64,000 bases of DNA from Salinimicrobium terrae DSM 17865 (GCF_000424665.1 NZ_AUKI01000017.1:310001-374000), one strand, 5' to 3'. Shown: positions 36,508 through 45,580, counted from the stretch's first letter. The notes: generated by a model not told the origin, from the sequence alone. Numbers and translations: made by a program.

Positions 36508-36986
36508 ACGCCGGTGTCAACATATTTTGTGATTCCCTTCTCATCCATCTGCACAGTGTACCAGTCTTTAAGTATGGTGGCTCCGCTGCGCTCATAAAAA
36601 TCAATAGCATGTTGATTCCAGTCAAGAACCACCCATTCTACTCTTTTAAGACCTTGTTCCTTGGCATATGCTATAACTTTTTTATATAGGGCATTACCTA
36701 ACCCCGTTCCGCGTTTTTTCTCCCGTACAATGAGATCCTCAAGGTGCAGGGTACGGCCTTTCCAGGTAGAGAAACGGTAATACACAAGAGCCATACCTTC
36801 AATTTGTCCTTCAACTTCAGCTACAAAAACATGAAACAGCGGGTTGGTTCCAAAGCCTTCCTTTTCAAGAGTTTCCACTGTGGTGATCACGGCATCGGGT
36901 TCCTTTTCAAAGACTGCAAGTTCTTTAATAAGCTCCAGTACTGCAGGCATGTCCTCTTTTCTTGCGTCACGAATTTTAGTGTCCAT
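36504..36986 (-). CDS. GNAT family N-acetyltransferase
   Basis: A 160-residue single-domain acetyltransferase. The acetyl-CoA loop is REKKRGTGLGNALYKKVI near residues 87-104 (R-x-x-G-x-G type), and the end DWNQHAIDFYERSGA is like diamine (spermidine/thialysine) N-acetyltransferases. It overlaps the aspartate kinase gene by 4 bp, and is divergent from fbp by 117 bp. Confidence 0.9.
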   Translation of the reverse strand: MDTKIRDARKEDMPAVLELIKELAVFEKEPDAVITTVETLEKEGFGTNPLFHVFVAEVEGQIEGMALVYYRFSTWKGRTLHLEDLIVREKKRGTGLGNALYKKVIAYAKEQGLKRVEWVVLDWNQHAIDFYERSGATILKDWYTVQMDEKGITKYVDTGV

Positions 36987-37043
36987 AGTGTCATTTTAAC
37001 GACAAAAATAGAGATTTGATTTTAAGATTAGTTTACGAAAACG

Positions 37044-37077
37044 TTGTAGTTCTTTAAATTAATTTGCTTTAGTTTTG
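37044..37077 (+). promoter_or_regulatory. Promoter of fbp
   Basis: TTG at 37044-37046, a 23-base gap, then TAGTTTTG at 37070-37077, within the Bacteroidetes consensus range (TTG, 17-23 bases, TAnnTTTG). The ATG is 26 bases downstream. Confidence 0.6.
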
Positions 37078-37103
37078 TCCGGTAAAGCATACTTAAAACT
37101 TCA

Positions 37104-38114
37104 ATGGTCAAGAAAAATCAGACGTTAGGTGAGTTTATTATTGAAAATCAGGCAGAATTTCCTTTCTCATCAGGAGAACTTTCAAGATTAATTAACTCCA
37201 TCAGGCTTGCTGCCAAGGTGGTAAATCATGAAGTGAATAAAGCCGGACTCGTGGATATCACCGGGGCAGTAGGAGAAACCAATGTTCAGGGAGAAGATCA
37301 GCAGAAACTTGATGTTTATGCCAATGAAAAGTTCATCCAAACCCTCACCAACAGAGAAATAGTTTGTGGGATCGCTTCCGAAGAAATGGAAGATTTCATC
37401 ACTATTGCCGGTCAAAACGGTGATCACAAGAACAAATATGTGGTGTTAATGGATCCCCTGGATGGAAGCTCTAATATTGACGTCAATGTTTCTGTGGGAA
37501 CTATATTTTCAATTTACAGAAGAGTCAGCCCAATTGGAACGCCGGTACAGATCGAAGATTTCCTTCAACCGGGTAATAAACAGGTGGCTGCCGGCTATGT
37601 GGTTTACGGGACTTCCACCATGCTGGTTTATACCACAGGCCATGGGGTGAATGGTTTTACGCTCAACCCGGCACTGGGTTCCTGGTACCTTTCCCATCCC
37701 TATATGCAGTTTCCCGAAACGGGAAGTATTTACTCGGTAAACGAGGGGAATTATGTGCATTTCCCACGGGGAGTGAAGAACTACATTAAATATTGCCAGG
37801 AGGAAAAAGAAGACCGGCCATATACTTCCCGGTATATTGGTTCCCTGGTTTCAGATTTTCACCGAAACATGATCAAAGGCGGTATTTATTTTTATCCCAC
37901 CACTGCCAGTGCTCCACAAGGTAAATTAAGGCTGCTGTATGAGTGTAATCCCATGGCGTTTATCGCAGAACAAGCCGGCGGAAAAGCTTCAGATGGCTTT
38001 AGGAGAATTATGGATATAGAACCCGATGAATTGCATCAACGGGCACCCTTTTTCTGCGGTAGCAGAGACATGGTTGAAAAGGCCGAAGAGTTCATGGCTA
38101 AAGACCCCAAATAA
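37104..38114 (+). CDS. fbp: Fructose-1,6-bisphosphatase, class I
   Basis: A 336-residue class I FBPase that dephosphorylates fructose 1,6-bisphosphate in gluconeogenesis. The metal-binding motif [19 protein letters not shown] lies near residues 119-137, preceded by ASEEMED near 96. The C-terminal [20 protein letters not shown] near 271-290 is the substrate-site signature. Full length. It has its own promoter and is divergent from the aspartate kinase operon. Confidence 0.96.
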   Translation: MVKKNQTLGEFIIENQAEFPFSSGELSRLINSIRLAAKVVNHEVNKAGLVDITGAVGETNVQGEDQQKLDVYANEKFIQTLTNREIVCGIASEEMEDFITIAGQNGDHKNKYVVLMDPLDGSSNIDVNVSVGTIFSIYRRVSPIGTPVQIEDFLQPGNKQVAAGYVVYGTSTMLVYTTGHGVNGFTLNPALGSWYLSHPYMQFPETGSIYSVNEGNYVHFPRGVKNYIKYCQEEKEDRPYTSRYIGSLVSDFHRNMIKGGIYFYPTTASAPQGKLRLLYECNPMAFIAEQAGGKASDGFRRIMDIEPDELHQRAPFFCGSRDMVEKAEEFMAKDPK

Positions 38115-38195
38115 CCAGGTGTCAAAAAGGGCATTTCAATTATAAATTTTTAGAATAAAATAGTCTTGTTTCTTGGCTCTTGCAGCGAAGCGATC

Positions 38196-38621
38196 TTATT
38201 TTTCTCTCTTAAGCAGGTAACGATAATCTTCAAAACTCATTCCGCCAAAGATCTCTATAGAGCGTTTTATAATGTCTTCAGAAACTTTTTTAAAAAAACC
38301 GAGACCTATTGCATATTTTCTAAGCAACTCTTCCTCTTCCTTGTCAAGTTCATGATCGGAATAAATGATCCTAAAGAGGTCATATAATCGTTCGAGTCTT
38401 CCTTCCACCGAATTGTTGGGATGAATGGGGAAAGAATTGGGATTTTTAAGAACCTTGAGGTATTCGTCTTCTTCAATATCCAATTTTACCGCAAACTTCT
38501 TCAATTGAGCTTCCTCTCGTTCGTTAATTGGTCCATCGGCGGCGGCAAGATTAACAATAGCGGCAAAATGTCCAAGATTTCTAAGGTGTTCCCCTGTTCC
38601 AAAAAGGTCTGAGAATGACAT
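38196..38621 (-). CDS. TerB-like protein
   Basis: A 141-residue all-helical protein resembling the TerB (tellurite resistance/DjlA-like) fold: FAAIVNLAAADGPINEREEAQ near residues 19-39 and IIYSDHELDKEEEELL near 88-103 are the paired acidic repeats, each with a DG/DH-x-E metal-binding look. No other ter genes are nearby, so tellurite resistance should not be inferred. It is convergent with fbp. Confidence 0.8.
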   Translation of the reverse strand: MSFSDLFGTGEHLRNLGHFAAIVNLAAADGPINEREEAQLKKFAVKLDIEEDEYLKVLKNPNSFPIHPNNSVEGRLERLYDLFRIIYSDHELDKEEEELLRKYAIGLGFFKKVSEDIIKRSIEIFGGMSFEDYRYLLKREK

Positions 38622-38677
38622 AGTTCAATATTTTTAATCAAATATAGCAAATTGCCCAGTATTTTCATTTGGTTTTG

Positions 38678-38773
38678 GGGGTTTCCCCCGCCTTGGAGCG
38701 GTGGCCGCGCTTTCCGCTCATAGTCCCTCGCCTTTTAATGCTTCGGGAGCTCTCCGCTGCAATCGCTAACCCT
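38678..38773. repeat. Intergenic repeat, second copy of the CTTTCCGCT family
   Basis: A GC-rich block (GGGGGTTTCCCCC, GCGCTTTCCGCTCATAGTCCCTCG, GCTCTCCGCTGCAATCGCTAACCC) like the block at 29497-29581. It lies between the TerB-like gene and the MBL exonuclease gene and has no ORF. Confidence 0.6.
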
Positions 38774-38849
38774 TTAAAAATGGCATTTTCAGTTCTAATT
38801 TTTTCCTAATGCCACAGCTGGCTTGCACAAATATTCCTAACTTGAAATT

Positions 38850-39893
38850 ATGCCACTCAAAAAAGAGAAAAAACCACTGCTTTGTTTTGATGACAAAGGG
38901 ATCTACTGTGAACCTGCGGGAGTTTATCTGGATCCCTGGAAACCTGTCGATAAAGCCATTATCACCCACGGCCATGCCGATCATTCCCGGTGGGGGCATA
39001 AGCAGTATATCACCCACCACACCAATGTTCCAATAATAAAACATCGTCTTGGCGAAATTGAGGTTTCCGGTAAGGAATACGGTGAAACTTTTACTATAAA
39101 CAACGTCAAATTTTCCCTTTTTCCCGCTGGTCATATTATTGGGTCTTCACAAGTGAGGGTTGAACACAAAGGAGAGGTTTGGGTTTTTAGCGGAGATTAT
39201 AAAACTGAAGACGACGGAATTTCCGTCCCCTTCGAACCGGTAAAATGCCACGCTTTCATTACCGAATGCACCTTTGGATTACCCGCTTTCAAGTGGCTTC
39301 CACAGGTGCAGGTCATGAATGACATCAACAGCTGGTGGCAACAAAATCAATCTGAAGGTAAGAATTCCATCCTTTTCGGCTACTCTCTCGGAAAGGCGCA
39401 GCGCCTTTTAAAATTTTTGGATACTTCCATTGGCAGCATCTTTACCCACGGTGCCATTGAAAATATGACCGAAGTGGTGCGGCCCTTTGCAGATCTTCCT
39501 GAAACCACGAGAATAACAAGAGAAACAAAAAAAGAAGAAATTAAAGGCGGAGTAGTATTGGCGCCACCCAGCGCCCACGGCAGTACCTGGATCCGAAAAA
39601 TGGTGCCGTTTGAAACCGGAATGGCGAGTGGTTGGATGGCCTTTAGAGGTGCCCGTCGTCGCAGGGCCGTAGATGGGGGCTTTGTATTATCCGATCATTC
39701 CGACTGGCAGGGGCTTTTATCATCCATTAAAGCTACGGGTTGCGAAAGAGTGATCTGCACCCATGGATATTCAGAAATTTTCTCCCGCTTCCTCAACGAA
39801 AATGGCTACGACGCCCGCACCGCCGAAACCCAGTATGAAGGAGAACTGGCAGAGATGAATCCAAAATCAGAGGATAAAGATGAAGACAATTAA
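38850..39893 (+). CDS. Ligase-associated DNA exonuclease (MBL fold, Lexo-like)
   Basis: A 347-residue metallo-beta-lactamase/beta-CASP nuclease. The HxHxDH motif is ITHGHADHS near residues 40-48; SGDYKTED near 104, ECTFGLP near 124 and FVLSDHSDWQG near 270-280 supply further ligands. Homologues are encoded with an ATP-dependent ligase, an Lhr-type helicase and PdeM in a conserved bacterial DNA repair cluster, and all four are here in order. It lies 105 bp upstream of the ligase gene. Confidence 0.93.
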   Translation: MPLKKEKKPLLCFDDKGIYCEPAGVYLDPWKPVDKAIITHGHADHSRWGHKQYITHHTNVPIIKHRLGEIEVSGKEYGETFTINNVKFSLFPAGHIIGSSQVRVEHKGEVWVFSGDYKTEDDGISVPFEPVKCHAFITECTFGLPAFKWLPQVQVMNDINSWWQQNQSEGKNSILFGYSLGKAQRLLKFLDTSIGSIFTHGAIENMTEVVRPFADLPETTRITRETKKEEIKGGVVLAPPSAHGSTWIRKMVPFETGMASGWMAFRGARRRRAVDGGFVLSDHSDWQGLLSSIKATGCERVICTHGYSEIFSRFLNENGYDARTAETQYEGELAEMNPKSEDKDEDN

Positions 39894-39998
39894 TAAGTGG
39901 ACAGTGGTCAGTATTCAGTGGGTAGAAAAAATGTAATAAATGGAAAAGTCCAATTAACTAATCACCAATAACTAATAACCCCTTCCGGGGAGGGTCAG

Positions 39999-41588
39999 AT
40001 GGAAGAATTCGCAGCACTAATAAGAGAACTGGACAGCACCAACAAAACCACGGTGAAGGTGGCGGCTTTGACACGCTATTTCCAGCGGGTGCCCAACAAG
40101 GATAAGGTGTGGGCAATTGCAATTCTTTCTCACCGCCGTCCGCCGCGTCCGGTGAACACAACTTTGCTGCGGACATTTGCTGCTGAACTGGCTAATATCC
40201 CGTTGTGGCTTTTTGAAGAATCCTATCATATCGTTGGAGATCTTGCAGAAACTATTGCGCTGGTGATTCCGCCTGCCGAAGAATCCAGTGAAAAAAGCTT
40301 AACTCAATACCTGGAGGAGATCATCGACTTGAAAGCGGCCACCGAAGCCGATAAAAAAGAATATCTGCATGAGAACTGGGCCGCTTTAAATTATTACGAG
40401 CGATTCGTTTTCACAAAGCTCATCACCGGCAGTTTCCGGATTGGGGTGAGTCAGAAATTAATGACCCGCGCCCTCTCAAAAGCTACAGACATTGATGAAG
40501 ATGTTTTGGCCTATAAACTGATGGGCGACTGGGATCCTCAGAAAATTACCTTTCAAAAGCTAATTTTAGAGGAGAATGAAGAGGATTTTCTTTCTAAACC
40601 TTATCCGTTTTACCTGGCTTATGCCATTGAAGGGGAACCCGGCGACCTCGGAGATCCCGCTGACTGGTCGGCCGAGCATAAATGGGATGGGATTAGATCT
40701 CAGGTGGTGATTCGAAATCGGGAGATCTTTGTGTGGAGCAGAGGAGAAGAACTGGTTACAGATAAATATCCGGAATTTTCAGCCTTTTTGGAAGTCATTC
40801 CCGACGGAACGGTAATAGACGGAGAGATCCTTCCATTTCCCGATGGTGATATCGGAACTTTTAATGACTTGCAAACCCGAATCGGTCGAAAAACAGTTTC
40901 CAAAGCCCTGCTAAATAAAACACCGGTGATCCTCAAAGCTTATGACGTTTTAGAGTGGGAAGGAAAAGACATTCGGACTTTGCCTTTTTTGGAGCGGAGG
41001 AAGATTCTGGAGAAGTTACATGCGACGATAGCAACTGAGGATCTTCCTTTTCACCTTTCTGAAACTATCACATTCAGTAACTGGAAAGAAGCCACTGCCG
41101 AAAGGGAGCGGGCACGGGAGGTGAAGAGTGAAGGTTTAATGCTCAAGCGCTGGGATTCTCCTTATCTCGTGGGACGGAAGAAAGGAGACTGGTGGAAATG
41201 GAAAGTAGAACCATTGACTGTAGATGCCGTCCTCACCTACGCCATGCGCGGTCACGGCCGCCGCTCAAATCTTTTTACAGATTACACTTTCGCTCTGTGG
41301 CAGGATGATGAACTGGTGACTTTTGCTAAAGCCTACTCCGGACTTACAGATGCCGAATTCCGGCAGGTCGATGCATGGATCAAGAAAAATACGCTGGAGC
41401 GTTTTGGTCCGGTCCGTTTCGTCAAACAGGAACTTGTTTTTGAAATAGCTTTCGAAGGAATAGCCGAGTCCAGCAGACACAAAAGCGGTGTCGCCACCCG
41501 CTTTCCCAGAATTCTAAGGTGGAGAAAAGACAAAAAGATTGAAGAAGCGAACACAATAGAAGAATTAAAGCAGTTGATCCCGAAGTAA
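39999..41588 (+). CDS. ATP-dependent DNA ligase (ligase-associated cluster)
   Basis: A 529-residue ATP-dependent ligase (LigC/B-type). The adenylated lysine lies in SAEHKWDGIRSQ near residues 224-235 (KxDGxR); other nucleotidyltransferase motifs are DGEILPF near 278, EGLMLKRWDSPYL near 375 and KWKVEPLTVDAVL near 398-410. A long N-terminal DNA-binding domain (1-200) and a C-terminal OB domain flank the core. It seals nicks in a repair pathway with the neighbouring nuclease and helicase. Its stop overlaps the first repeat block by one base. Confidence 0.95.
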   Translation: MEEFAALIRELDSTNKTTVKVAALTRYFQRVPNKDKVWAIAILSHRRPPRPVNTTLLRTFAAELANIPLWLFEESYHIVGDLAETIALVIPPAEESSEKSLTQYLEEIIDLKAATEADKKEYLHENWAALNYYERFVFTKLITGSFRIGVSQKLMTRALSKATDIDEDVLAYKLMGDWDPQKITFQKLILEENEEDFLSKPYPFYLAYAIEGEPGDLGDPADWSAEHKWDGIRSQVVIRNREIFVWSRGEELVTDKYPEFSAFLEVIPDGTVIDGEILPFPDGDIGTFNDLQTRIGRKTVSKALLNKTPVILKAYDVLEWEGKDIRTLPFLERRKILEKLHATIATEDLPFHLSETITFSNWKEATAERERAREVKSEGLMLKRWDSPYLVGRKKGDWWKWKVEPLTVDAVLTYAMRGHGRRSNLFTDYTFALWQDDELVTFAKAYSGLTDAEFRQVDAWIKKNTLERFGPVRFVKQELVFEIAFEGIAESSRHKSGVATRFPRILRWRKDKKIEEANTIEELKQLIPK

Positions 41589-41775
41589 CCACCCCGTCCT
41601 GCGGACACCCCTCCTTGAAAAGGAGGTGAGCTTTTGCGCTTCTGCTAGCAGAAGCTGTAAATTACTGGATCTGAAAAAATATCATTTGAAGTAAAATTTT
41701 AAATAGTAGTACAAATAGCTCCTTCCCTTGCTAAGGGAAGGTGGATCCGCCGCAAGGCGGAGACGGAAGGGTCCC
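41588..41775 (+). repeat. Direct repeat block A (right-end + spacer + left-end palindromes)
   Basis: The left copy of a ~190-bp block that flanks the DUF559 gene. It holds, in order: ACCACCCCGTC...CTCCTTGAAAAGGAGG (41588-41632), a perfect 18-bp palindrome (41638-41655), an AT-rich spacer ending AAATAGTAGTACAAATAG, and two hairpins (CCTTCCCTT with AAGGGAAGG, then GGATCCGCC with GGCGGA) to 41775. The first and last parts are roughly inverted copies of each other. Confidence 0.85.
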
Positions 41776-41807
41776 AACGGCTGCTTCAAAATTATTACAC
41801 AGTTAAA

Positions 41808-42209
41808 ATGAAACGCAGAATCCACAACAGAAAACGGCTCGAACCATACCGCAAAAAGCTCCGCCACCACGGAACTACTGCTGAGGCTTATCTGTGGAAG
41901 CATTTACAGCAAAAGAAGCTGGATGGAAGGAAATTTAGGAGGCAACATAGTGTCTTAAATTTTATTGTGGATTTTTACTGCGCTGAGGAAAGGCTGGTAA
42001 TTGAACTCGACGGACTTTATCACATGAATCCAACAAATGAAGAAAAAGATGCCCTAAGAACAAGGAAATTGGAAGAGTTGAATTTGAAGGTGATCAGGTT
42101 TGAGAACAGAACAGTTTTTGAAAATCTAGATTGGGTGCTGGAGGAGATAAAGAGGCATTTCGGGAGCGGACCACCCCGTCTCCGCTCCCGCGGATCCACC
42201 CCTTTTTGA
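41808..42209 (+). CDS. DUF559 endonuclease-like protein within a repeat cassette
   Basis: A 133-residue protein of the DUF559 group, a Vsr-like PD-(D/E)xK nuclease fold. The predicted active site is FIVDFYC near residues 47-53 and LVIELDG near 60-66, with FRRQHSV before it. The N-terminus is very basic (MKRRIHNRKRLEPYRKK). The last ~15 codons (PPRLRSRGSTPF) and the stop lie inside repeat block B, so the repeat encodes the C-terminus. It interrupts an otherwise conserved DNA repair cluster and is bounded by ~190-bp direct repeats. Function unknown; nuclease activity is inferred. Confidence 0.88.
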   Translation: MKRRIHNRKRLEPYRKKLRHHGTTAEAYLWKHLQQKKLDGRKFRRQHSVLNFIVDFYCAEERLVIELDGLYHMNPTNEEKDALRTRKLEELNLKVIRFENRTVFENLDWVLEEIKRHFGSGPPRLRSRGSTPF

Positions 42210-42366
42210 AAAGCAGGGGAGCTTTTGGAACAGCTTTGCTGTTCCCATTAACTAACTGGGTTTAGAAAATTATAAGGTAGAGTATAATTTCAAATAGTAG
42301 CACAAATAGCTCCTTCCCTTGCGAAGGGAAGGTGGATCCGGCGAATAGCCGGAGACGGAAGGGTTC
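42170..42366 (+). repeat. Direct repeat block B (right-end + spacer + left-end palindromes)
   Basis: The right copy of the block around DUF559, with the same order of parts as block A: ACCACCCCGTCTCCGC and GCGGATCCACCCC (42170-42220), a GGAACAGC/GCTGTTCC hairpin (42227-42245), a spacer ending CAAATAGTAGCACAAATAG, and the CCTTCCCTT...GGCGAATAGCCGG hairpins to 42366. Hairpin arms differ from block A but stay complementary, which points to selection on structure. Confidence 0.85.
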
Positions 42367-42429
42367 CATGGGAACACGGAATCACTCATTGAAGAAAAAA
42401 TATTAATAGAACTAAAAATCAAAAATGCG

Positions 42430-42456
42430 TATCCCGCCGCAGGCGAAAGACAGAAG
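42430..42456 (+). repeat. Remnant of the left-end palindrome at the Lhr gene start
   Basis: ATCCCGCCGCAGGCGAAAGACAGAAG resembles the second hairpin of block A (from GGATCCGCCGCAAGGCG to GGAGACGGAAGG). It covers most of the 13 codons between the ATG at 42425 and the GTG at 42464. Confidence 0.6.
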
Positions 42457-42463
42457 CACATTA

Positions 42464-44932
42464 GTGAATCAAAAACAACTCATAAAACTCGCCAACGACT
42501 GGTTCAAATCCCGGTCCTGGAAATCCTTTGCTTTTCAAAAGGATTCCTGGAAGGCATTTTTGGATGGTAAGCACGGACTCCTAAATGCGCCCACCGGAAG
42601 CGGAAAAACCTACGCCCTCTGGATTCCCATCGTGTTAGATTACCTCAGACAAAACCCGGATTATAAAACCAAACATAAACCGGGCTTAAAAGCTATCTGG
42701 ATCACGCCGCTGCGCGCGCTTTCTGTGGAGATCGAGCAGGCGGCCAACAGGTTTGCTCAGGATCTGGGAAGCCAATTGACGGTAGGCATCCGCACCGGAG
42801 ATACCTCTCAAAAATTACGTGCCGCTCAGAAAAAGCAAATGCCGGATCTCCTTATTACCACGCCGGAGAGTCTGCAGCTGTTGTTGTCCTCCAAGGGCTA
42901 TGAGAAAACTTTTAAAGATCTGAATGCCATAGTCATTGATGAATGGCACGAGCTGCTGGGAACAAAACGCGGAGTGCAGATCGAGCTGGCACTTTCCCGA
43001 CTCAAAACTGTGGCTCCAAAAATGAAGATCTGGGGGATCTCTGCTACCATTGGTAATTTGCAGGAGGCACGGGAGGTGTTATTGGGCCCGGGATCGAAAG
43101 CTTTTGAAAATTCTGTTCTGATCAGGGCAGATATTAAGAAGAAGATTACCGTAAAATCAATTATTCCGGAAAAAATGGAAACTTTTCCGTGGCGCGGGCA
43201 TCTCGGATTACATCTAATTGATGAGGTGGTGCCTATCATCCGGAAGTCGAGAACGACGCTGCTCTTTACCAATACCCGTTCTCAGTGCGAGATCTGGTTT
43301 CAGCGGATACTTCAAAAATATCCCGAGTTTGCCGGGGAGCTGGCCATGCACCACGGCAGTATCAATAAAGAGACAAGGCTGTGGGTAGAGCAGGCGATCA
43401 GGGATGAGCAGCTAAAGGCCGTGGTAGCAACCTCCAGTCTGGATCTCGGGGTGGATTTCGCTCCGGTGGAGACGATCATCCAGATCGGCGGACCCAAAGG
43501 AGTAGCAAGATTTCTTCAGCGGGCGGGACGAAGTGGCCACCAGCCGGGAAAGGAGAGTGTGATCTACTTTTTGCCCACGCACGCCATGGAACTTATTGAA
43601 GCTTCAGCTTTGCAAAAGGCGGTGAAAAATACTGTAGTCGAAGATCGAATTCCGTATCTGAACTCTTTCGATGTGTTGGTTCAGTATTTAACGACTCTTG
43701 CAGTTTCCGACGGTTTCTTTCCGAAGGAGATCTGGCCAGAAGTGAAATCAACCTTTTGCTATCAGGCGCTTTCCGAAGCCCAGTGGGAGTGGCTGCTTAA
43801 CTTCATCACTCAGGGGAGTCAGACGTTGCAGGCTTATGATGAATACAAAAAGGTGGGAATTGAAGAAAATGGACTCTTTAAAGTAAACAATCGCGCAGTT
43901 GCAATGCGACATCGACTGCAGATAGGAACGATCGTGAGTGATGCGGTACTGGCGGTGAAATATCTTGGTGGCGGTTACATTGGTACTATTGAAGAATGGT
44001 TTATTTCGAAATTGAATCCGGGGGATGTATTTACTTTTGCCGGAAAGAACCTGGAGCTGTACCAGATCAAGAACATGCAGGTGATCGTAAGAAAGTCGAA
44101 CGTAAAGAATTCCCGTTTCCCCAGCTGGGCAGGCGGTAGAATGAGCTTTTCGGCACAAATGAGTGAGCTGCTTCGGGAGGAGATGTTTACAGCTTCAGAA
44201 CAGGAATTCGAGAATTCTTCTATTGAACTCCAAGCTCTTTCTCACACTTTTGAAAGGCAGAAGAAAGAGTCGATCATTCCGAAGAAGGACGAATTCCTTA
44301 TTGAAACTTTTAAAACCAGGGAGGGTTATCACGCCATTTTTTATCCTTTTGAAGGTCGTTTTGTGCATGAAGCTTTTTCGAGTCTGCTCGCCTACAGGAT
44401 CAGTTTGCTGTCGCCCATCACTTTTTCCCTCGCCTTTAATGACTACGGTTTTGAATTACTTTCCGATCAGGAGATTGATATGCAGCAGGTGTTCGACAAC
44501 GACCTGTTTTCTGCGGAATACCTGATGGACGATCTTCAGAAGAGTTTGAATGCTACCGAAATGGCCCGCCGGAAATTCCGTGACATTGCCGTAATTGCCG
44601 GAATGGTGTTTACTGGATTTCCGAATAAAATGATCAAAACAAAGCATTTGCAGTCGAATTCACAGTTGTTATTCAGTGTTTTCAGGGATTACGAGCCGGA
44701 CAATTTATTGTTTCAGCAGGCGTTTAGGGAAACATTCGAACATCAATTGGAAGAAGGAAGGTTAAGGTTGGCCATGGAGCGCATTTCGGAACAGAAATTG
44801 GTTTGGAAACAATGCAAAAAACCCACACCTTTCGCCTTCCCTATCATCACCGACAGGATGCGGGAGAAATTATCTTCAGAAAAACTGGAGGACCGAATCA
44901 AAAAAATGATGGCTCAATGGGGTGACCTGTAG
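42464..44932 (+). CDS. Ligase-associated DEXH-box helicase (Lhr-type)
   Basis: A large SF2 helicase, 822 residues from the GTG at 42464 (835 from an upstream ATG at 42425). Motif I is NAPTGSGKTYALWIP, motif II is DEWHELLG, motif III is SATIGN, and the C-terminal RecA domain has QRAGRSGHQPG; the Lhr-specific winged-helix and core domains follow. The upstream ATG lies in repeat-derived sequence, so the GTG start (VNQKQLIKLANDWF) looks more natural. It probably unwinds or remodels DNA with the neighbouring nuclease, ligase and PdeM. PdeM starts 9 bp downstream. Confidence 0.94.
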   Translation: MNQKQLIKLANDWFKSRSWKSFAFQKDSWKAFLDGKHGLLNAPTGSGKTYALWIPIVLDYLRQNPDYKTKHKPGLKAIWITPLRALSVEIEQAANRFAQDLGSQLTVGIRTGDTSQKLRAAQKKQMPDLLITTPESLQLLLSSKGYEKTFKDLNAIVIDEWHELLGTKRGVQIELALSRLKTVAPKMKIWGISATIGNLQEAREVLLGPGSKAFENSVLIRADIKKKITVKSIIPEKMETFPWRGHLGLHLIDEVVPIIRKSRTTLLFTNTRSQCEIWFQRILQKYPEFAGELAMHHGSINKETRLWVEQAIRDEQLKAVVATSSLDLGVDFAPVETIIQIGGPKGVARFLQRAGRSGHQPGKESVIYFLPTHAMELIEASALQKAVKNTVVEDRIPYLNSFDVLVQYLTTLAVSDGFFPKEIWPEVKSTFCYQALSEAQWEWLLNFITQGSQTLQAYDEYKKVGIEENGLFKVNNRAVAMRHRLQIGTIVSDAVLAVKYLGGGYIGTIEEWFISKLNPGDVFTFAGKNLELYQIKNMQVIVRKSNVKNSRFPSWAGGRMSFSAQMSELLREEMFTASEQEFENSSIELQALSHTFERQKKESIIPKKDEFLIETFKTREGYHAIFYPFEGRFVHEAFSSLLAYRISLLSPITFSLAFNDYGFELLSDQEIDMQQVFDNDLFSAEYLMDDLQKSLNATEMARRKFRDIAVIAGMVFTGFPNKMIKTKHLQSNSQLLFSVFRDYEPDNLLFQQAFRETFEHQLEEGRLRLAMERISEQKLVWKQCKKPTPFAFPIITDRMREKLSSEKLEDRIKKMMAQWGDL

Positions 44933-44941
44933 CTTCAAAAA

Positions 44942-45580
44942 ATGACAAAAACACTTACTCTTAATAATCAGAATTTTATTTTACATCCATCAGGCGCCAT
45001 GTTCTGGGAGGAGGAAAGTATGTTGGTGATAAGCGATGTGCACCTGGGAAAGGTGTCGCATTTCCGGAAATTTGGCAGTGCTGTGCCGCAGCAGGCAGTG
45101 AAAGGCAACTTCCAAAAAATGGACGCTGTAATCGCATTTTTCAAACCTCAGAATATTGTCTTTTTGGGAGACCTATTTCACAGCACGCTCAACAAGGAAT
45201 GGCTGATCTTCGCCACCTGGCTGGAAAAGATCTCTGCTGAAGTGACTTTAGTAGAGGGAAATCACGACATCATTTCTCCGCTGAAATATGATGCCCTGGG
45301 AGTAAAAGTCACACCCGAGATTATAATGCACAATTTCCTCTTCACCCACCATCCCGAAGAAAGAGCCGGATTTTTCAACTTTTCGGGACATATACATCCG
45401 GGAGTGAAAATCCACGGTTTGGGCCGACAACAACTGAAGCTTTCCTGCTTTTTCAAGTCAAAAGATCAATTGATCCTGCCTGCTTTCGGCGAGTTCACTG
45501 GCAAACATATTCTTATTCCGCAGGGGGATGATGAGGTGTATGTGGTGACAAATGAGGAGGTGATTTGTTTGAATGATTGA
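44942..45580 (+). CDS. pdeM: Ligase-associated DNA damage response endonuclease PdeM
   Basis: A 212-residue calcineurin-like phosphoesterase. Metal-ligand motifs are ISDVHLGKVSHF near residues 27-38, FLGDLFHS near 68, VEGNHDII near 96, FTHHPEE near 130 and FSGHIHPG near 143. PdeM is the fourth member of the ligase-associated cluster and follows the helicase by 9 bp. Its precise DNA substrate is unclear. Confidence 0.93.
   Translation: MTKTLTLNNQNFILHPSGAMFWEEESMLVISDVHLGKVSHFRKFGSAVPQQAVKGNFQKMDAVIAFFKPQNIVFLGDLFHSTLNKEWLIFATWLEKISAEVTLVEGNHDIISPLKYDALGVKVTPEIIMHNFLFTHHPEERAGFFNFSGHIHPGVKIHGLGRQQLKLSCFFKSKDQLILPAFGEFTGKHILIPQGDDEVYVVTNEEVICLND

Noticed and set aside
38196-38621. Tellurite resistance locus
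   Set aside because: A lone TerB-like gene without terC/D/Z partners does not support it.
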